From assembly GCA_024102815.1 (NCBI GenBank), contig JAGFJJ010000014.1, positions 62,001 through 126,000 on the forward strand: 64,000 nt of DNA, written 5' to 3'. The translations under genes and the position numbers were made by a program. Source of the stretch: Phycisphaerae bacterium (lineage in GTDB: Bacteria; Planctomycetota; Phycisphaerae; UBA1845). Below the pieces are notes generated by a model. The model was not told where the DNA came from. It was given only the letters and a program-made list of their open reading frames with translations, and ran no database searches. Below, one piece after another: positions 8,525 to 17,684 of this stretch; position 1 is the first letter of the stretch, and the number at the start of each line of letters is the position of its first letter.

Positions 8525-9676
8525 ATGAAGAAGATTCGCCTGTTCACGCCCGGTCCCACGATGGTTCCCGAAGATGTCATGCTGGAGATGGCCCGCCCGA
8601 TGGAGCACCATCGCACGGCCTACTACCGCGACCTGCACAAGGAGCTGCACGGCTACATGCAGTACCTGTTCCAGACCAAGGCGACCTGCCTGACCTTTAC
8701 GGGCAGTGGGACCTCGGCGGCCGAGGCGGCGATCGTGGGTTGCTGCCCGCCGGGTCACAAGGCGCTGGTCATCCGCAACGGCAAGTTCGCGGAGCGCTGG
8801 GCCAAGGTGTGCGCGACCTTCGGCATCGAGCACACGACCGTCGACCTCGAGTACGGCCACGGCGGCAAGCCCGAACATGTCAAGAAGGCAATGGACGCCG
8901 ACCCCAAGATCGACACGGTCATCGTGGTTCACAGCGAGACCTCGGCCACGGCGCTGACCGACGTCGAAGGCATTGCCAAGATCACCCGCGATCGCGGAGC
9001 GCTACTCATTGTCGATGGCATTACCGCAGTCGGCACGATCCCCGTGAAAATGGACGAATGGGGCGTAGACGTGTACGTAACCGGTTCACAGAAGGCACTG
9101 ATGCTCCCGCCGGGACTGGCTCTGGCAGCCGTCAACGACAAGGCCTGGAAACGGATCGACTCCGGCAAGATGCCCACGCTTTACAATGACCTCAAGGCCT
9201 ACCGGAAATCCCTGGAAACCTGGGATGCTCCCTTTACGCCGAACGTCGCCCTTGTTCGTGGGCTCATGTTCATTCTCAAAAAGGTCAAGGAAGTCGGACT
9301 CGAGCATATCTGGGCGGAGACGGCCATGCTCGCCAAGGGCATGCGCGCCGCGACGGAGGCGCTGGGCCTGAAGCTCTTTGCCGCCGACCCGGTGGATTCG
9401 GTCACAGCCATCGCCGTCCCCGCAGGACTCGACGAGGCCAAGCTCCGCAAGACCATCCGTGCCAAGTACGGATTCCAGATCGCGGGCGGTCAGGGCGATA
9501 TGCAGGGCAAGATCTTCCGCTTCTCCCACATGGGCTGGGTGGACGCGTTCGACACGCTCGGCGCCATCTCCGCATTCGAAATGTGCCTCGCGGAGCAGAA
9601 TTTCTCCTTCAAGCAAGGCGCGGGTGTCGCCGCGGCCCAGGCCGTGTTTGCAGAGGGATACAAGAAGCTGGCGTAA
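8525..9676 (+). CDS. Class V aminotransferase (alanine/serine-glyoxylate type)
   Basis: A 383-residue PLP-dependent fold type I enzyme. LFTPGPTMVPEDVM at the start and HHRTAYYRDLHKEL match alanine-glyoxylate, serine-glyoxylate and serine-pyruvate aminotransferases, including PucG and the old 'soluble hydrogenase 42 kDa subunit'. Other family motifs are GSGTSAAEAAI, the HSETSATAL active-site strand, the LIVDGITAVG strand with the PLP-ring aspartate, and GSQKALMLPPGLA with the Schiff-base lysine at residue 190. It likely moves an amino group between alanine, serine and glyoxylate in central or photorespiration-like metabolism. The ATG at 8525 follows TTTCGAGAGGACTCCC, a good ribosome binding site. 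It appears to be a single-gene unit. Confidence 0.9.
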   Translation: MKKIRLFTPGPTMVPEDVMLEMARPMEHHRTAYYRDLHKELHGYMQYLFQTKATCLTFTGSGTSAAEAAIVGCCPPGHKALVIRNGKFAERWAKVCATFGIEHTTVDLEYGHGGKPEHVKKAMDADPKIDTVIVVHSETSATALTDVEGIAKITRDRGALLIVDGITAVGTIPVKMDEWGVDVYVTGSQKALMLPPGLALAAVNDKAWKRIDSGKMPTLYNDLKAYRKSLETWDAPFTPNVALVRGLMFILKKVKEVGLEHIWAETAMLAKGMRAATEALGLKLFAADPVDSVTAIAVPAGLDEAKLRKTIRAKYGFQIAGGQGDMQGKIFRFSHMGWVDAFDTLGAISAFEMCLAEQNFSFKQGAGVAAAQAVFAEGYKKLA

Positions 9677-9864
9677 CACCGTCGCAATCTGACTCGCGGC
9701 CTCGGACTCGAAAGGGTCTTGGTTCAGGACTTGGCCATTTGCGCGCCGGCCACCGTGCGGCACGGATGAAACTCATGCGCGGCAGCCCCCGGAGGATCGG
9801 GCCGATGGGGCGCACAAGTGCGTCCCCATTGCCTGCCGCGGTCGTCTGCGGTATACGCACGCGC

Positions 9865-10503
9865 ATGAAGCTCCCCATGCGCCAATTCGTATGTATGCTC
9901 ATCGCCGGTGTGGCGATCGCTTCCATCGGGTCCGGGTGCGCCTCGAATCGCATCCGCGCGCAGCTCATGCGCGAAAAAGACGAGCTTCAACTGGAGAATG
10001 CCGCCCTCGAACGGCAACTGAAGACGTGCCGCGAGGCGAAGCAATCGCTCAGCACTCAGGTCGAGAATCTGCAGAACTTTCCTCCGGATCGCCCGATCAC
10101 GTTGTTCTCGCCGGTGCGGATTGAGATCGCCTCCCTTTCCGGGGGTACCGATCTGGACGGCAAGCCCGGCGACGACGGAGTAAACGTCTACGTGCGTCTT
10201 TTCGACAAGGAAGGCGACACCGTGAAGGCCCCCGGCCGATTGACCGTCCAGATCCTGGACCTGGAGAACGCAGGCAATCCACGCTCGCTTTGCGTTCGCA
10301 CCATCGCATCCGAGCAGGAACTGCGCGAGTCCTGGTACGGACGCTTCGGAACGAACCACTTCAAAGTTGTATGTCGGCTTGATCCCGATGGCTCCCCGCC
10401 GCGTACCGATGAGGTCGGCGTTCGCGTCGAATTTGTTCCGTATCTGACCGGCGTCCCACTATCGACTCTCGGATCGGTTCCGTTCACGCGCGCCCCTCGA
10501 TAA
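9865..10503 (+). CDS. Predicted lipoprotein with short coiled coil
   Basis: A 212-residue protein with an N-terminal hydrophobic segment that ends in a lipobox-like IGSGC (Cys25), so it is probably exported and lipid-anchored. Residues about 30-70 (LMREKDELQLENAALERQL and onward) form a charged heptad-like coiled coil. The remainder is a beta-rich domain with no motif I recognise (FSPVRIEIASLSGGTD is its first strand). It starts at ATG 9865; ATG 9877 is equally possible. It sits between the aminotransferase and clpS with no overlap. The layout of lipoprotein, coiled coil and beta domain is common in planctomycete envelope proteins, but the function is unknown. Confidence 0.75.
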   Translation: MKLPMRQFVCMLIAGVAIASIGSGCASNRIRAQLMREKDELQLENAALERQLKTCREAKQSLSTQVENLQNFPPDRPITLFSPVRIEIASLSGGTDLDGKPGDDGVNVYVRLFDKEGDTVKAPGRLTVQILDLENAGNPRSLCVRTIASEQELRESWYGRFGTNHFKVVCRLDPDGSPPRTDEVGVRVEFVPYLTGVPLSTLGSVPFTRAPR

Positions 10504-10659
10504 GTTCATCCGATCGCTTAAGCGTCTTTGCCGCTGACCCGCGGCGCCCCGCACCGAGTCACCGAAAGGCTGCGAGATGACGTTGGAATCGCCGGTTCAT
10601 GCTTGGCGCGAACTGAACCGATGTCTAAAATAGTCTCAGCGGAAACCCGGTGCAGGACC

Positions 10660-11001
10660 ATGAGCGACAAGCCTGAACAGCAGCCAATCGACCCCAATGC
10701 GGTGAGTGAATCCGGTACGGCGCTGGCCCCGGCCAAGCGTGCGGCACCGCCCGAGCGCAAGCCCAAGAAGCTTCCGCCCTACAAAGTGCTCCTGCACAAC
10801 GACGAAGTGAACTCGTTCGATCACGTAATCAGCGCGATCATGCGACTTGTTGGTTCGACTTTTGAAGACGCCACGGTCAAGGCACTAGAGGCTCACGAAA
10901 AAGGTGTAGCCCTGATCACGGTCACCCACCAGGAGCGGGCCGAGCTCTTTGCAGAGCAATTCGCTTCCCTCAGCCTTACCGTCACCATCGAACCCGCCTA
11001 G
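10660..11001 (+). CDS. clpS: ClpS adaptor of the ClpAP/ClpCP protease
   Basis: ClpS delivers N-degron substrates, those with Leu, Phe, Tyr or Trp at the N terminus, to the Clp protease and blocks other substrates. The 113-residue protein has a disordered, proline/alanine-rich N-terminal tail (1-35), then the conserved YKVLLHNDEVNSFDHVISAI segment containing the HND element of the substrate pocket. AHEKGVALITVTHQERAEL follows, and the last strand (LTVTIEP) is typical. The tail is longer than in Escherichia coli ClpS. GCAGGA lies just before the ATG at 10660; a longer in-frame reading to 10528 has no domain support. No clpA or clpC is adjacent. Confidence 0.9.
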   Translation: MSDKPEQQPIDPNAVSESGTALAPAKRAAPPERKPKKLPPYKVLLHNDEVNSFDHVISAIMRLVGSTFEDATVKALEAHEKGVALITVTHQERAELFAEQFASLSLTVTIEPA

Positions 11002-11058
11002 CCATTCGCTGCGGCATCATGGGATGTCATCTCGCCGGCCCCCGGTTAGAGTACGCCC

Positions 11059-11943
11059 ATGTTTCTCGCTTTCGCGGAAATGAGTCCGGCGCTGCCGGAA
11101 AGCGTACCTCCGCAACTTGACCGGCTCGACGCGATCGACCTTGCACTGTCCGGGTTGGCGGTCGTGCTCTTATCGCTCATGGCCTTGCGGAAGGTCTTGC
11201 GACCAGTTCGCGATCGGCCGGTGCTCCCTCCCCGCCCACGTTCCATCGACGAGATCGTCGTCGCCCTGGGATTCTCCGCCTACGTACTGGCCGGCGCCGG
11301 CTTCAACTATTTGAGCACCCGGTTTGAAAGCGACACTGATCCGCGGCTTGCCCAGCTTGCAGCCGGCACGGCCACCCAGGCGCTTGCCGCCATCGTGTGC
11401 CTTCTCCTCGTCTCCTTTCGCGCAAAAGTAACCCAGAGGACCTTCTGGCTGGGAGCCCGCCACGCACCACGCGCTCCCGCGCGAATCACCGCCCTGGCCA
11501 CGCTGTTTGCCCTCGGATTGTGTCCCCTTGTCCTGATGCTGACACTGGAGGCCCTCATCCGTCTTGTGCCCGGCTACGAACCCACCATGCATCCTACGCT
11601 TACGGCTCTATCACGAGGCACGCTGCCCACCGGCGCGGTCATGCTGCTCTGGGTGGGCGCCGCCGTCGTCGCTCCGATTGCCGAGGAGGTATTCTTCCGG
11701 GGGATTCTCCAGACAGCCGCGCTCAATGTCACGCGCTCCCGCCGCTTCGCGGTAATCACCGCTTCTGCGGTCTTCGCCGCCGTGCATTTCGATCAGGTAC
11801 ACGCCCTGCCCGCGCTGTTCTTTCTCGGGCTGATCCTGGGAACGGCCTACGAGACCACCGGCGCGCTCATCGTTCCCGTCACGATTCACGTGGCGTTCAA
11901 TCTTCGAACGCTGATATGGCAGGCCTTAGGGGCGGGTTCGTGA
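11059..11943 (+). CDS. CPBP/Abi family intramembrane metalloprotease
   Basis: A 294-residue polytopic membrane protein with all three CPBP (CAAX protease and bacteriocin-processing) motifs: EEVFFRG (residues 209-215), FAAVHFD with His243, and HVAFN (277-281). These residues place the catalytic base and metal or water within the membrane, as in Rce1-type glutamyl proteases. About seven or eight hydrophobic helices are visible, including GLAVVLLSLMAL near the N terminus. Members cleave prenylated or peptide substrates or give self-immunity to bacteriocins; which applies here cannot be told. The stop lies one base from the convergent DoxX-like gene. A second CPBP module occurs in the DUF418 fusion at 17.6-19.8 kb. 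Confidence 0.87.
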   Translation: MFLAFAEMSPALPESVPPQLDRLDAIDLALSGLAVVLLSLMALRKVLRPVRDRPVLPPRPRSIDEIVVALGFSAYVLAGAGFNYLSTRFESDTDPRLAQLAAGTATQALAAIVCLLLVSFRAKVTQRTFWLGARHAPRAPARITALATLFALGLCPLVLMLTLEALIRLVPGYEPTMHPTLTALSRGTLPTGAVMLLWVGAAVVAPIAEEVFFRGILQTAALNVTRSRRFAVITASAVFAAVHFDQVHALPALFFLGLILGTAYETTGALIVPVTIHVAFNLRTLIWQALGAGS

Positions 11944-11944
11944 T

Positions 11945-12556
11945 TCAGGAAGCGGTGACGCGATTGCTCCGCGACTCGGCGTTGCGTTCCCGACGATGAC
12001 CCAATCGGTCTGCCTCGGCATTATGTTCGGGCAGGCCGCGCCGGGAGAACAGAGCCGAAAGGCAGAGCAACCGCGAATTGGAGAAAATCGGCACCAGCGA
12101 CAGCAAGAGAAGGCCCGTATTGCTGAGCAGCTTCTTCCAGATGATCACTTCGCCCGAACCGCAGCCGCAGTCAAATGCGACTTGCATGAACGGAGTGCCT
12201 TCGGCCGAGACCATCTGCATGGCGCGGACGAATATGACCGGCGTGAACACTGCGAGCATCCCCGCAATAACCGCACCTGCTCCGCGAACGAATACACCAA
12301 GAAGCAGCGCCGCCCCGGCGACCACTTCCAACCAGGGCAGAACAACGGCAATACTGTTCAGGTAGAAGGCAGGCTCTTCGGGAACCATGCCGTACATGCG
12401 AATGAGCTTGAGAAACTCGATGGGGTCCAGAATCTTCTTGTAGCCCATCCAGATGAAGAGGCCACCGACCACGAGCCTTGCGGCCAGCAGCGGCACACCT
12501 GTTCGGTCAATCCGGCGGATCATCGAAACTGACGCGCCCACGTGCTTAACCCCCAC
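11945..12556 (-). CDS. DoxX/MauE-like redox-associated membrane protein
   Basis: A 203-residue membrane protein with four predicted helices (LLAARLVVGGLFIWMGY, VVLPWLEVVAGAALLLGVFV, AVIAGMLAVFTPVIFV and a final SNTGLLLLSLVPIF) and a paired-cysteine motif FDCGCGSGEV between helices three and four. This is the DoxX/MauE plan, in which the cysteines are thought to take part in thiol-disulfide exchange. The rhodanese gene immediately upstream overlaps it by 11 bases, and such pairs are frequent in planctomycetes and deltaproteobacteria. The two proteins may handle sulfur or redox equivalents at the membrane, which is inference. GTG 12556 is used; GTG 12538 and ATG 12523 are alternatives. The C-terminal 35 residues are polar and arginine-rich. 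Confidence 0.82.
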   Translation of the reverse strand: MGVKHVGASVSMIRRIDRTGVPLLAARLVVGGLFIWMGYKKILDPIEFLKLIRMYGMVPEEPAFYLNSIAVVLPWLEVVAGAALLLGVFVRGAGAVIAGMLAVFTPVIFVRAMQMVSAEGTPFMQVAFDCGCGSGEVIIWKKLLSNTGLLLLSLVPIFSNSRLLCLSALFSRRGLPEHNAEADRLGHRRERNAESRSNRVTAS

Positions 12557-13328
12557 TCCCTGTTGCGATCAGGCTGCTATCCGCCCGCGCCTCCCATTCG
12601 TGCCAGCCACCGGCGTAAAGGTAGAGCCTGTCATATTCCATGCCGAGCTCGAGCAGATCCCGACACATGTAAGCGCTGTCCTCGCAGTCTCCGCCGTTGC
12701 AGTAAACGATGACCTTGTCGGCCGGAAGGGCGCGCTGACTGAGGATACCAATGTAATTTTCGAGCTCGTAATGGTCTGCCTGGATCGCCCCGGGAATGTG
12801 GCCTTGCTCGTACTCATCCATGGCTCGCGCATCGACGAGCACGTACAGTCCCTGTGCATATTTCGGATCGGAGATTGCTTCAACCACGCCCTCGAAGTCG
12901 ATCTCCTGATAGGGATGCTCGATCTTCTTCGATGCAGTGGCGGGTGCTGGCGCCGCCGCTTCCACGGGAGCCGGACGCGCCGCGACACTCGGCTCGGAAC
13001 CAGCTGGCCCGGAACCGTCATCGGAATCGGTGGTTTTCGGCTTGGCGTCTGGCTGGGCAAGGTCGGCGAAAGCGAATTCAGCCGATGGCCCGGGGTGCTC
13101 CCCCGTCTCGCTCTCGGAGGGGGTACCCGCGGCCGCCGACACCGTGCCTGCCCGGTCCTGCATGCGCTGGCGGAGCATCTCATTGACCCGCTCAGTGCCG
13201 CGATCGAAGTAGTTCCGGGAAAGCTGAAGGGACTTGCTTGACCGCACCGCGTTTCCCGCGAAAGCCAAACCCGCCCCGATCGCGAGAAGCACGATCACCT
13301 CGATTAGCGTCGTTCGGATTCTGGTCAT
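12546..13328 (-). CDS. Membrane-anchored rhodanese-domain protein
   Basis: A 260-residue protein with one N-terminal transmembrane anchor (LIEVIVLLAIGAGLAFAG), a long Ala/Pro/Ser-rich linker (about 45-140) and a C-terminal rhodanese domain. That domain includes VLVDARAMDEYEQGHIPGAI and the active-site loop VIVYCNGGDCEDS, which carries the catalytic cysteine and a second cysteine. Rhodaneses carry sulfur as a persulfide or act in redox relay. With the DoxX/MauE-like membrane protein encoded just downstream and overlapping, this looks like a two-protein membrane sulfur or redox module. ATG 13328 follows GGGGG; GTG 13340 would add four residues. Confidence 0.85.
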   Translation of the reverse strand: MTRIRTTLIEVIVLLAIGAGLAFAGNAVRSSKSLQLSRNYFDRGTERVNEMLRQRMQDRAGTVSAAAGTPSESETGEHPGPSAEFAFADLAQPDAKPKTTDSDDGSGPAGSEPSVAARPAPVEAAAPAPATASKKIEHPYQEIDFEGVVEAISDPKYAQGLYVLVDARAMDEYEQGHIPGAIQADHYELENYIGILSQRALPADKVIVYCNGGDCEDSAYMCRDLLELGMEYDRLYLYAGGWHEWEARADSSLIATGSGG

Positions 13329-13703
13329 CAAGACCCCCACGCTTCCGCAAAAGCAACCGCCAGGAAGGCCTCTACAATTCCGGTTCCCAAACCGAACCGC
13401 AGCGCCGAATCTTTGCGGATCGGCACTATTGGGTCAACGAAAACGCATTCCGGCGTTACCGAGGGGTGACAGCGTCGCCTGCGCCCAATTTCTCTTCGGA
13501 CCCGTAACCCGTGTGCCTGGAATTGAGGCAAGCCATCAATGTCGTTGAACTGGATAAGCTGAAGCGGTATCGTATCGCTGTCGGGACGGGACCCGTCTTT
13601 TACATTTGGCCAGACTATCGGACCGGACGACCGGCGATGGGCGCCCGTGCGCGAAGCGCGATAGTCGCGCCCGCAGAATTCCTTTTTTCTCGAGTCGTGT
13701 GCC
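13329..13703. promoter_or_regulatory. Divergent spacer between rhodanese and repeat-protein genes
   Basis: This gap of about 370 bases must hold the promoters of both divergent genes. On the plus strand, TTGAAC (13545-13550), 17 bases, then TATCGT (13568-13573) is a weak sigma70-like match 130 bases before the secreted protein gene. Just before that gene a GC-rich imperfect hairpin (about 13635-13672) is followed after some 10 bases by CTTTTTTC. The gap is too long for a classical terminator, but some form of attenuation is possible. No known riboswitch was recognised. Confidence 0.3.
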
Positions 13704-16700
13704 ATGCCCAACTCTTTGTCGACCCCCAAGTTCCGGGCGGAAACGCTGGTGCTTGTAAGCGCGTTGTGCCTTGCGTTCGTGTTGCCTGATCCGGCCCGAG
13801 CGGGCCAACCGGGCGAGGCGGAGTCCCGAGAAGAAGCCGCCACGCCCGTTACGCAGTCCCTCAGCGGAACAGTGCGCATCGAACTCTCGCCCGATGCGTT
13901 GAGACAGATCGGCTGGGAGGTGATGTCTTCGGCAGGAACGGTCGAGGACCCGGACGCAACGCCGACGAGCTACACGTTCGGTCTGGCCATCGGCGAGGCA
14001 CACTTCGAGATGGAAAATGCGAGGCCCGTCACGTTCCTGGACGCCTCGGTCCGCAGCAAGGGAGCACTGCTGATCAGCGACGGCAGTGAGCGGCGGACGC
14101 TGGGCAATTTTCTGCTCCGATATGAAACCGACAAGGGCTGGAGCCTCGCCAGCACTATTGCGGGTGATGACGACGTACGCTTCGAGCTCCTGCCCGTTCT
14201 CCACGATTTCGCCCATTGGCCGGATGCGGTCACCATCCAGGCCGGCCTGCGTCTTTGCGAGAACGGTGTCTGCGGACGCGAAATCGGAAGAGTAAAGATC
14301 GACTTCGAGCTTAATGGAGAGGCGAGAGCCACGTGCGATGTTTCCGGCGAGAATGCCCCTCGTTCCCCCCTGGCCGGTTCCGGCCCGGACGTCATCGTGG
14401 GTGATCTTTACCAGACGATGAGCTACGGAACCTCCGGAGGGATTTCCGCGTTCTCCGTTGGAACCGTTTCATGCAATCTGGGGAGCGAGCCGCTCAACTG
14501 GTTCTCCAACACGAATCAACATCCCGTCATCGCACAAAACATGTACCGCTTCAAGGACGGCCGGTTTGAGCAGATCGGACAGAGCTGGCTCAAGCACGGA
14601 TTCTTCGCACTCTCCGACAATCTCTGCACGGGCCCGGGCGGATGCGCAGGCGATCCTTCAGGACAACACCTCGGAGTGGGTTGCTCCGATCCTTACTCGG
14701 CGAGTCTGAACGGAACGCAGAACAACCTGGGACCGCGATCCGAGGTGAACCCATCCACCGGGTTCTACCCCTACCCGTTTTCCGCACCGGCCGCCCCGCC
14801 GGTCATTGGTCGGCGCCTTCAGGTCCATAACGACGACATCGACCCCACGCTCAATGCCGGGGCGATGTACTTCGTCGAGGGTCAGTATGTGACCCCGGAC
14901 GACGCGACGGCAGGCAACGGCGACAACAACGCCTCACACCGCCGCGTGACCATCTCCGGAGGCGGAGGCTCGTACAGCCTGAATTTGGCGGACAGCACGG
15001 TACGGGAACGACCGGCTATCCTGGCCTGGCCGGCCCTGGATCACTCGGTGGCCGCGCAGGACGTTCTCATCGCGGGCGACGGTTTGCTGAAGATCGCGGC
15101 ACGGGCCAGCAGCGTCGGGGACGGCTACTGGTCCTATGAATACGCCCTGTTCAATCTCAATTCCGACCGGGCGGTCGGCGGCTTTTCGATCCCGCTCGGA
15201 GGAGGGGGTCTGGTTCGCAACGCCGGATTCCACGATGTGGAATCGCACAGCGGTGAACCCTACTCGAACGCCGATTGGACGATTACGGTCGACCCGGCGT
15301 TTATCGCCTGGGAAACGGAAGCCTACGCTTCGAATCCCAACGCCAACGCGCTTCGCTGGGGAACGATGTACAATTTCCGATTTGAGTCCAATCTCCCGCC
15401 GACCACGACGACAGCAATCATCACGCCCTTCAAACCGGGCACGCCGACCTCCGTCGTCATCAACATCGTCGGCCCGGACGTCGGCCCTCTCGATTGCAAC
15501 AGCAACAGCATCGAAGACATCTGCGACGTGGATTGCACCGCCCAGAGCGGCGCCTGTCAGGTTACCGGCTGCGGGCAGAGCTCCGATTGCAACGCCAACT
15601 TCATCCCCGACGAATGTGAATCGGATAGCGACGGCGACGGCGTGCCGGATTCATGTGATCAATGTCCGGGTTTTGATGACGCGGTGGACAGCGACGGCGA
15701 CGGCGTTCCCGACGGCTGCGATCTGTGCCCGGGTTTCGATGACAGCGTCGATCCGGACGGGGACGGTGTCCCATCCCCATGCGACAACTGCCCAACGACG
15801 CCCAACGCCTCACAGGCCGACGACGACATGGACGGCGTCGGAAACGCCTGCGACCCGGACTATTGTGACCCGATGCCGGCCAACGACCACTTCGACACCG
15901 ACCCAGGCTGGACCGTCGTGAACGAAGGCGCAACCACAGGATTCTGGGATTGGGGCATCCCGGTCGGCGGCGGCGATCGCGAGGACCCGCCGACGGATTA
16001 CGACGGCAACGGTGCTTGCTACCTGACCGGAAACACCGACGGCGATTCCGATGTGGACGGCGGCACGACGCGGCTGCTGAGCCCGGAATATCCGCTCGCG
16101 GGCGGAAACGCGACGCTTCGTTACGCGTACTGGATCGGCACGACCGACACCGCCGGCGGAGACAGCCTCATTGTCGAAGTCACCGGTGACGGCGGCGCCA
16201 CCTGGGTACCCGTTGCAACCTATACGGCCGACAGCAACGTCTGGCAGACGGAACTCATTGATCTCACCGCGGCGATTCCGGCCGCCGAGAACGTCCAGGT
16301 TCGCTTCTCGGCGACGGACGGCGGCGCGGCCACGGTACTTGAAGCCGCCATCGACGCCTTCGAGATTGAAGTGGCCTGCGCGATAGACTGCAGCCAGACG
16401 GGCGTCTGCGACGACGGCAATCCCTGCACCGATGATAACTGTGTCGGGGACCTCTGCGAGTTCGTCAACAACACCGCGCCCTGCGATGACGGCGACGCCT
16501 GCACGGTGAGTGACACATGCGGTGGTGGGGTCTGCCTGCCGGGACCGCTGGCACCCTGCACCGATACGTCCTGCACCGACTGTAATAGCAACGGTGCCCG
16601 CGACGACTGCGAGGGACTGCCCGACTGCAACGGCAACAACATTCCCGACGAGTGCGAATTCGCCGATTGCAACAACAACGGCGTCAACGACGTGTGTGAC

Positions 16701-17684
16701 GTCGCCGGAGGACTCAGCACGGACTGTGACGGCGGGCCGATCGGCGACGCCTCGGCCGGGGCTACCCTCTTCGGATCATCTTGCGTCTTCTGCCACGGGC
16801 AGAATGGCACGGGCGGCTTTGGTCCGAACATCCGCGGAAAGAAGCGGAATCAGATCTGGACGAAGCTCACGCCTCCGACAACGCACCCGGGCGGAATCTT
16901 CCCGGAATTCGTCGATCAGGACTTCGCCGACCTTGAGGCCTTCCTGTCCGACACCGGTGCCGGAGCCCGTCCCGATCGAATCCCCGACGATTGCCAGACG
17001 CTCTCCGACTGCGACGGAAACGGTACAACGGACGCCTGCGAGTTGGGTGCGGGAACGCAATCCGACAGCAACGGCGATGCATTCCCCGATGCCTGTCAGC
17101 AACCTCAGCCCGTAGCGCCCGACGCGATTGTAAAGAACCGCTACATCTCCTTCTCCCCCGGCGCGGTTGGAGCCTCCGCCGGAACGATGCAGGCATTCCG
17201 CATGACCAATCCGGCGTTCCCCGGGTGGGAGAAGTGGGTCGACGCGCCCGACGCTTTCGCCGTCTCGCGTCTGACGTGCGCCCCGGTCTATCGAGAATGG
17301 AACGAGCCCATGATCCATGTGGGCGACGCCGACATTCGCGCGAATTCCGCCTACGTCGTCACGCCGCTGGCCGAGACCTTCGACCCAGGTGATCCCAACG
17401 GATACGGGGCCGAATCGACGATCAACACCGCGTTCCGATGGGGCGATGTCGTGGGATCGTACGACGGTTCGGCCTGGACGGGTCCCAACGGAATCGTCAA
17501 TGGAATTGACGTGCTCGCGGCGGTGAATCGCTTCGAGAACCGTCCCACCGCGCCCCCGCTGGTATGGGTGGATATCGACGGCGCCGTCCCCAACGAACTG
17601 GTCAACGGCAACGATATCCTTCGTATCGTCCTCGCCTTTCAGTCCCCGGCGTATCCGTTTGACGACCCGGCGCCCTGCCCTTGA
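13704..17684 (+). CDS. Secreted TSP3-repeat protein with embedded cytochrome c motif
   Basis: A 1326-residue exported protein with a signal peptide at about 1-33 (cleavage near PARAG). Residues 35-590 form a planctomycete-type domain with segments such as MYRFKDGRFEQIGQSWLKHG and LGVGCSDPYSASLNG. Residues about 595-720 are calcium-binding repeats (DSDGDGVPDSCDQCPGFDD and copies). A beta-sandwich-like section with a GDGGATWVPVA strand comes next, then Cys-rich repeats (CDDGNPCTDDNC, CDDGDACTVSDTC) and DCNGNNIPDECEFADCN repeats. A c-type haem motif CVFCH occurs at residues 1027-1031. The last 70 residues contain a duplicated dockerin-like pattern (VNGIDVLAAVNRF and VNGNDILRIVLAF). It probably works outside the cell; its substrate is unknown. 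The 3' end overlaps the convergent DUF418 gene by 46 bases. Confidence 0.88.
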   Translation: MPNSLSTPKFRAETLVLVSALCLAFVLPDPARAGQPGEAESREEAATPVTQSLSGTVRIELSPDALRQIGWEVMSSAGTVEDPDATPTSYTFGLAIGEAHFEMENARPVTFLDASVRSKGALLISDGSERRTLGNFLLRYETDKGWSLASTIAGDDDVRFELLPVLHDFAHWPDAVTIQAGLRLCENGVCGREIGRVKIDFELNGEARATCDVSGENAPRSPLAGSGPDVIVGDLYQTMSYGTSGGISAFSVGTVSCNLGSEPLNWFSNTNQHPVIAQNMYRFKDGRFEQIGQSWLKHGFFALSDNLCTGPGGCAGDPSGQHLGVGCSDPYSASLNGTQNNLGPRSEVNPSTGFYPYPFSAPAAPPVIGRRLQVHNDDIDPTLNAGAMYFVEGQYVTPDDATAGNGDNNASHRRVTISGGGGSYSLNLADSTVRERPAILAWPALDHSVAAQDVLIAGDGLLKIAARASSVGDGYWSYEYALFNLNSDRAVGGFSIPLGGGGLVRNAGFHDVESHSGEPYSNADWTITVDPAFIAWETEAYASNPNANALRWGTMYNFRFESNLPPTTTTAIITPFKPGTPTSVVINIVGPDVGPLDCNSNSIEDICDVDCTAQSGACQVTGCGQSSDCNANFIPDECESDSDGDGVPDSCDQCPGFDDAVDSDGDGVPDGCDLCPGFDDSVDPDGDGVPSPCDNCPTTPNASQADDDMDGVGNACDPDYCDPMPANDHFDTDPGWTVVNEGATTGFWDWGIPVGGGDREDPPTDYDGNGACYLTGNTDGDSDVDGGTTRLLSPEYPLAGGNATLRYAYWIGTTDTAGGDSLIVEVTGDGGATWVPVATYTADSNVWQTELIDLTAAIPAAENVQVRFSATDGGAATVLEAAIDAFEIEVACAIDCSQTGVCDDGNPCTDDNCVGDLCEFVNNTAPCDDGDACTVSDTCGGGVCLPGPLAPCTDTSCTDCNSNGARDDCEGLPDCNGNNIPDECEFADCNNNGVNDVCDVAGGLSTDCDGGPIGDASAGATLFGSSCVFCHGQNGTGGFGPNIRGKKRNQIWTKLTPPTTHPGGIFPEFVDQDFADLEAFLSDTGAGARPDRIPDDCQTLSDCDGNGTTDACELGAGTQSDSNGDAFPDACQQPQPVAPDAIVKNRYISFSPGAVGASAGTMQAFRMTNPAFPGWEKWVDAPDAFAVSRLTCAPVYREWNEPMIHVGDADIRANSAYVVTPLAETFDPGDPNGYGAESTINTAFRWGDVVGSYDGSAWTGPNGIVNGIDVLAAVNRFENRPTAPPLVWVDIDGAVPNELVNGNDILRIVLAFQSPAYPFDDPAPCP

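Noticed and set aside
13635-13703. GC-rich hairpin followed by CTTTTTTC before the secreted protein gene
   Set aside because: The T run starts about 10 bases after the stem, too far for a standard terminator. It is left as a weak attenuation idea only.
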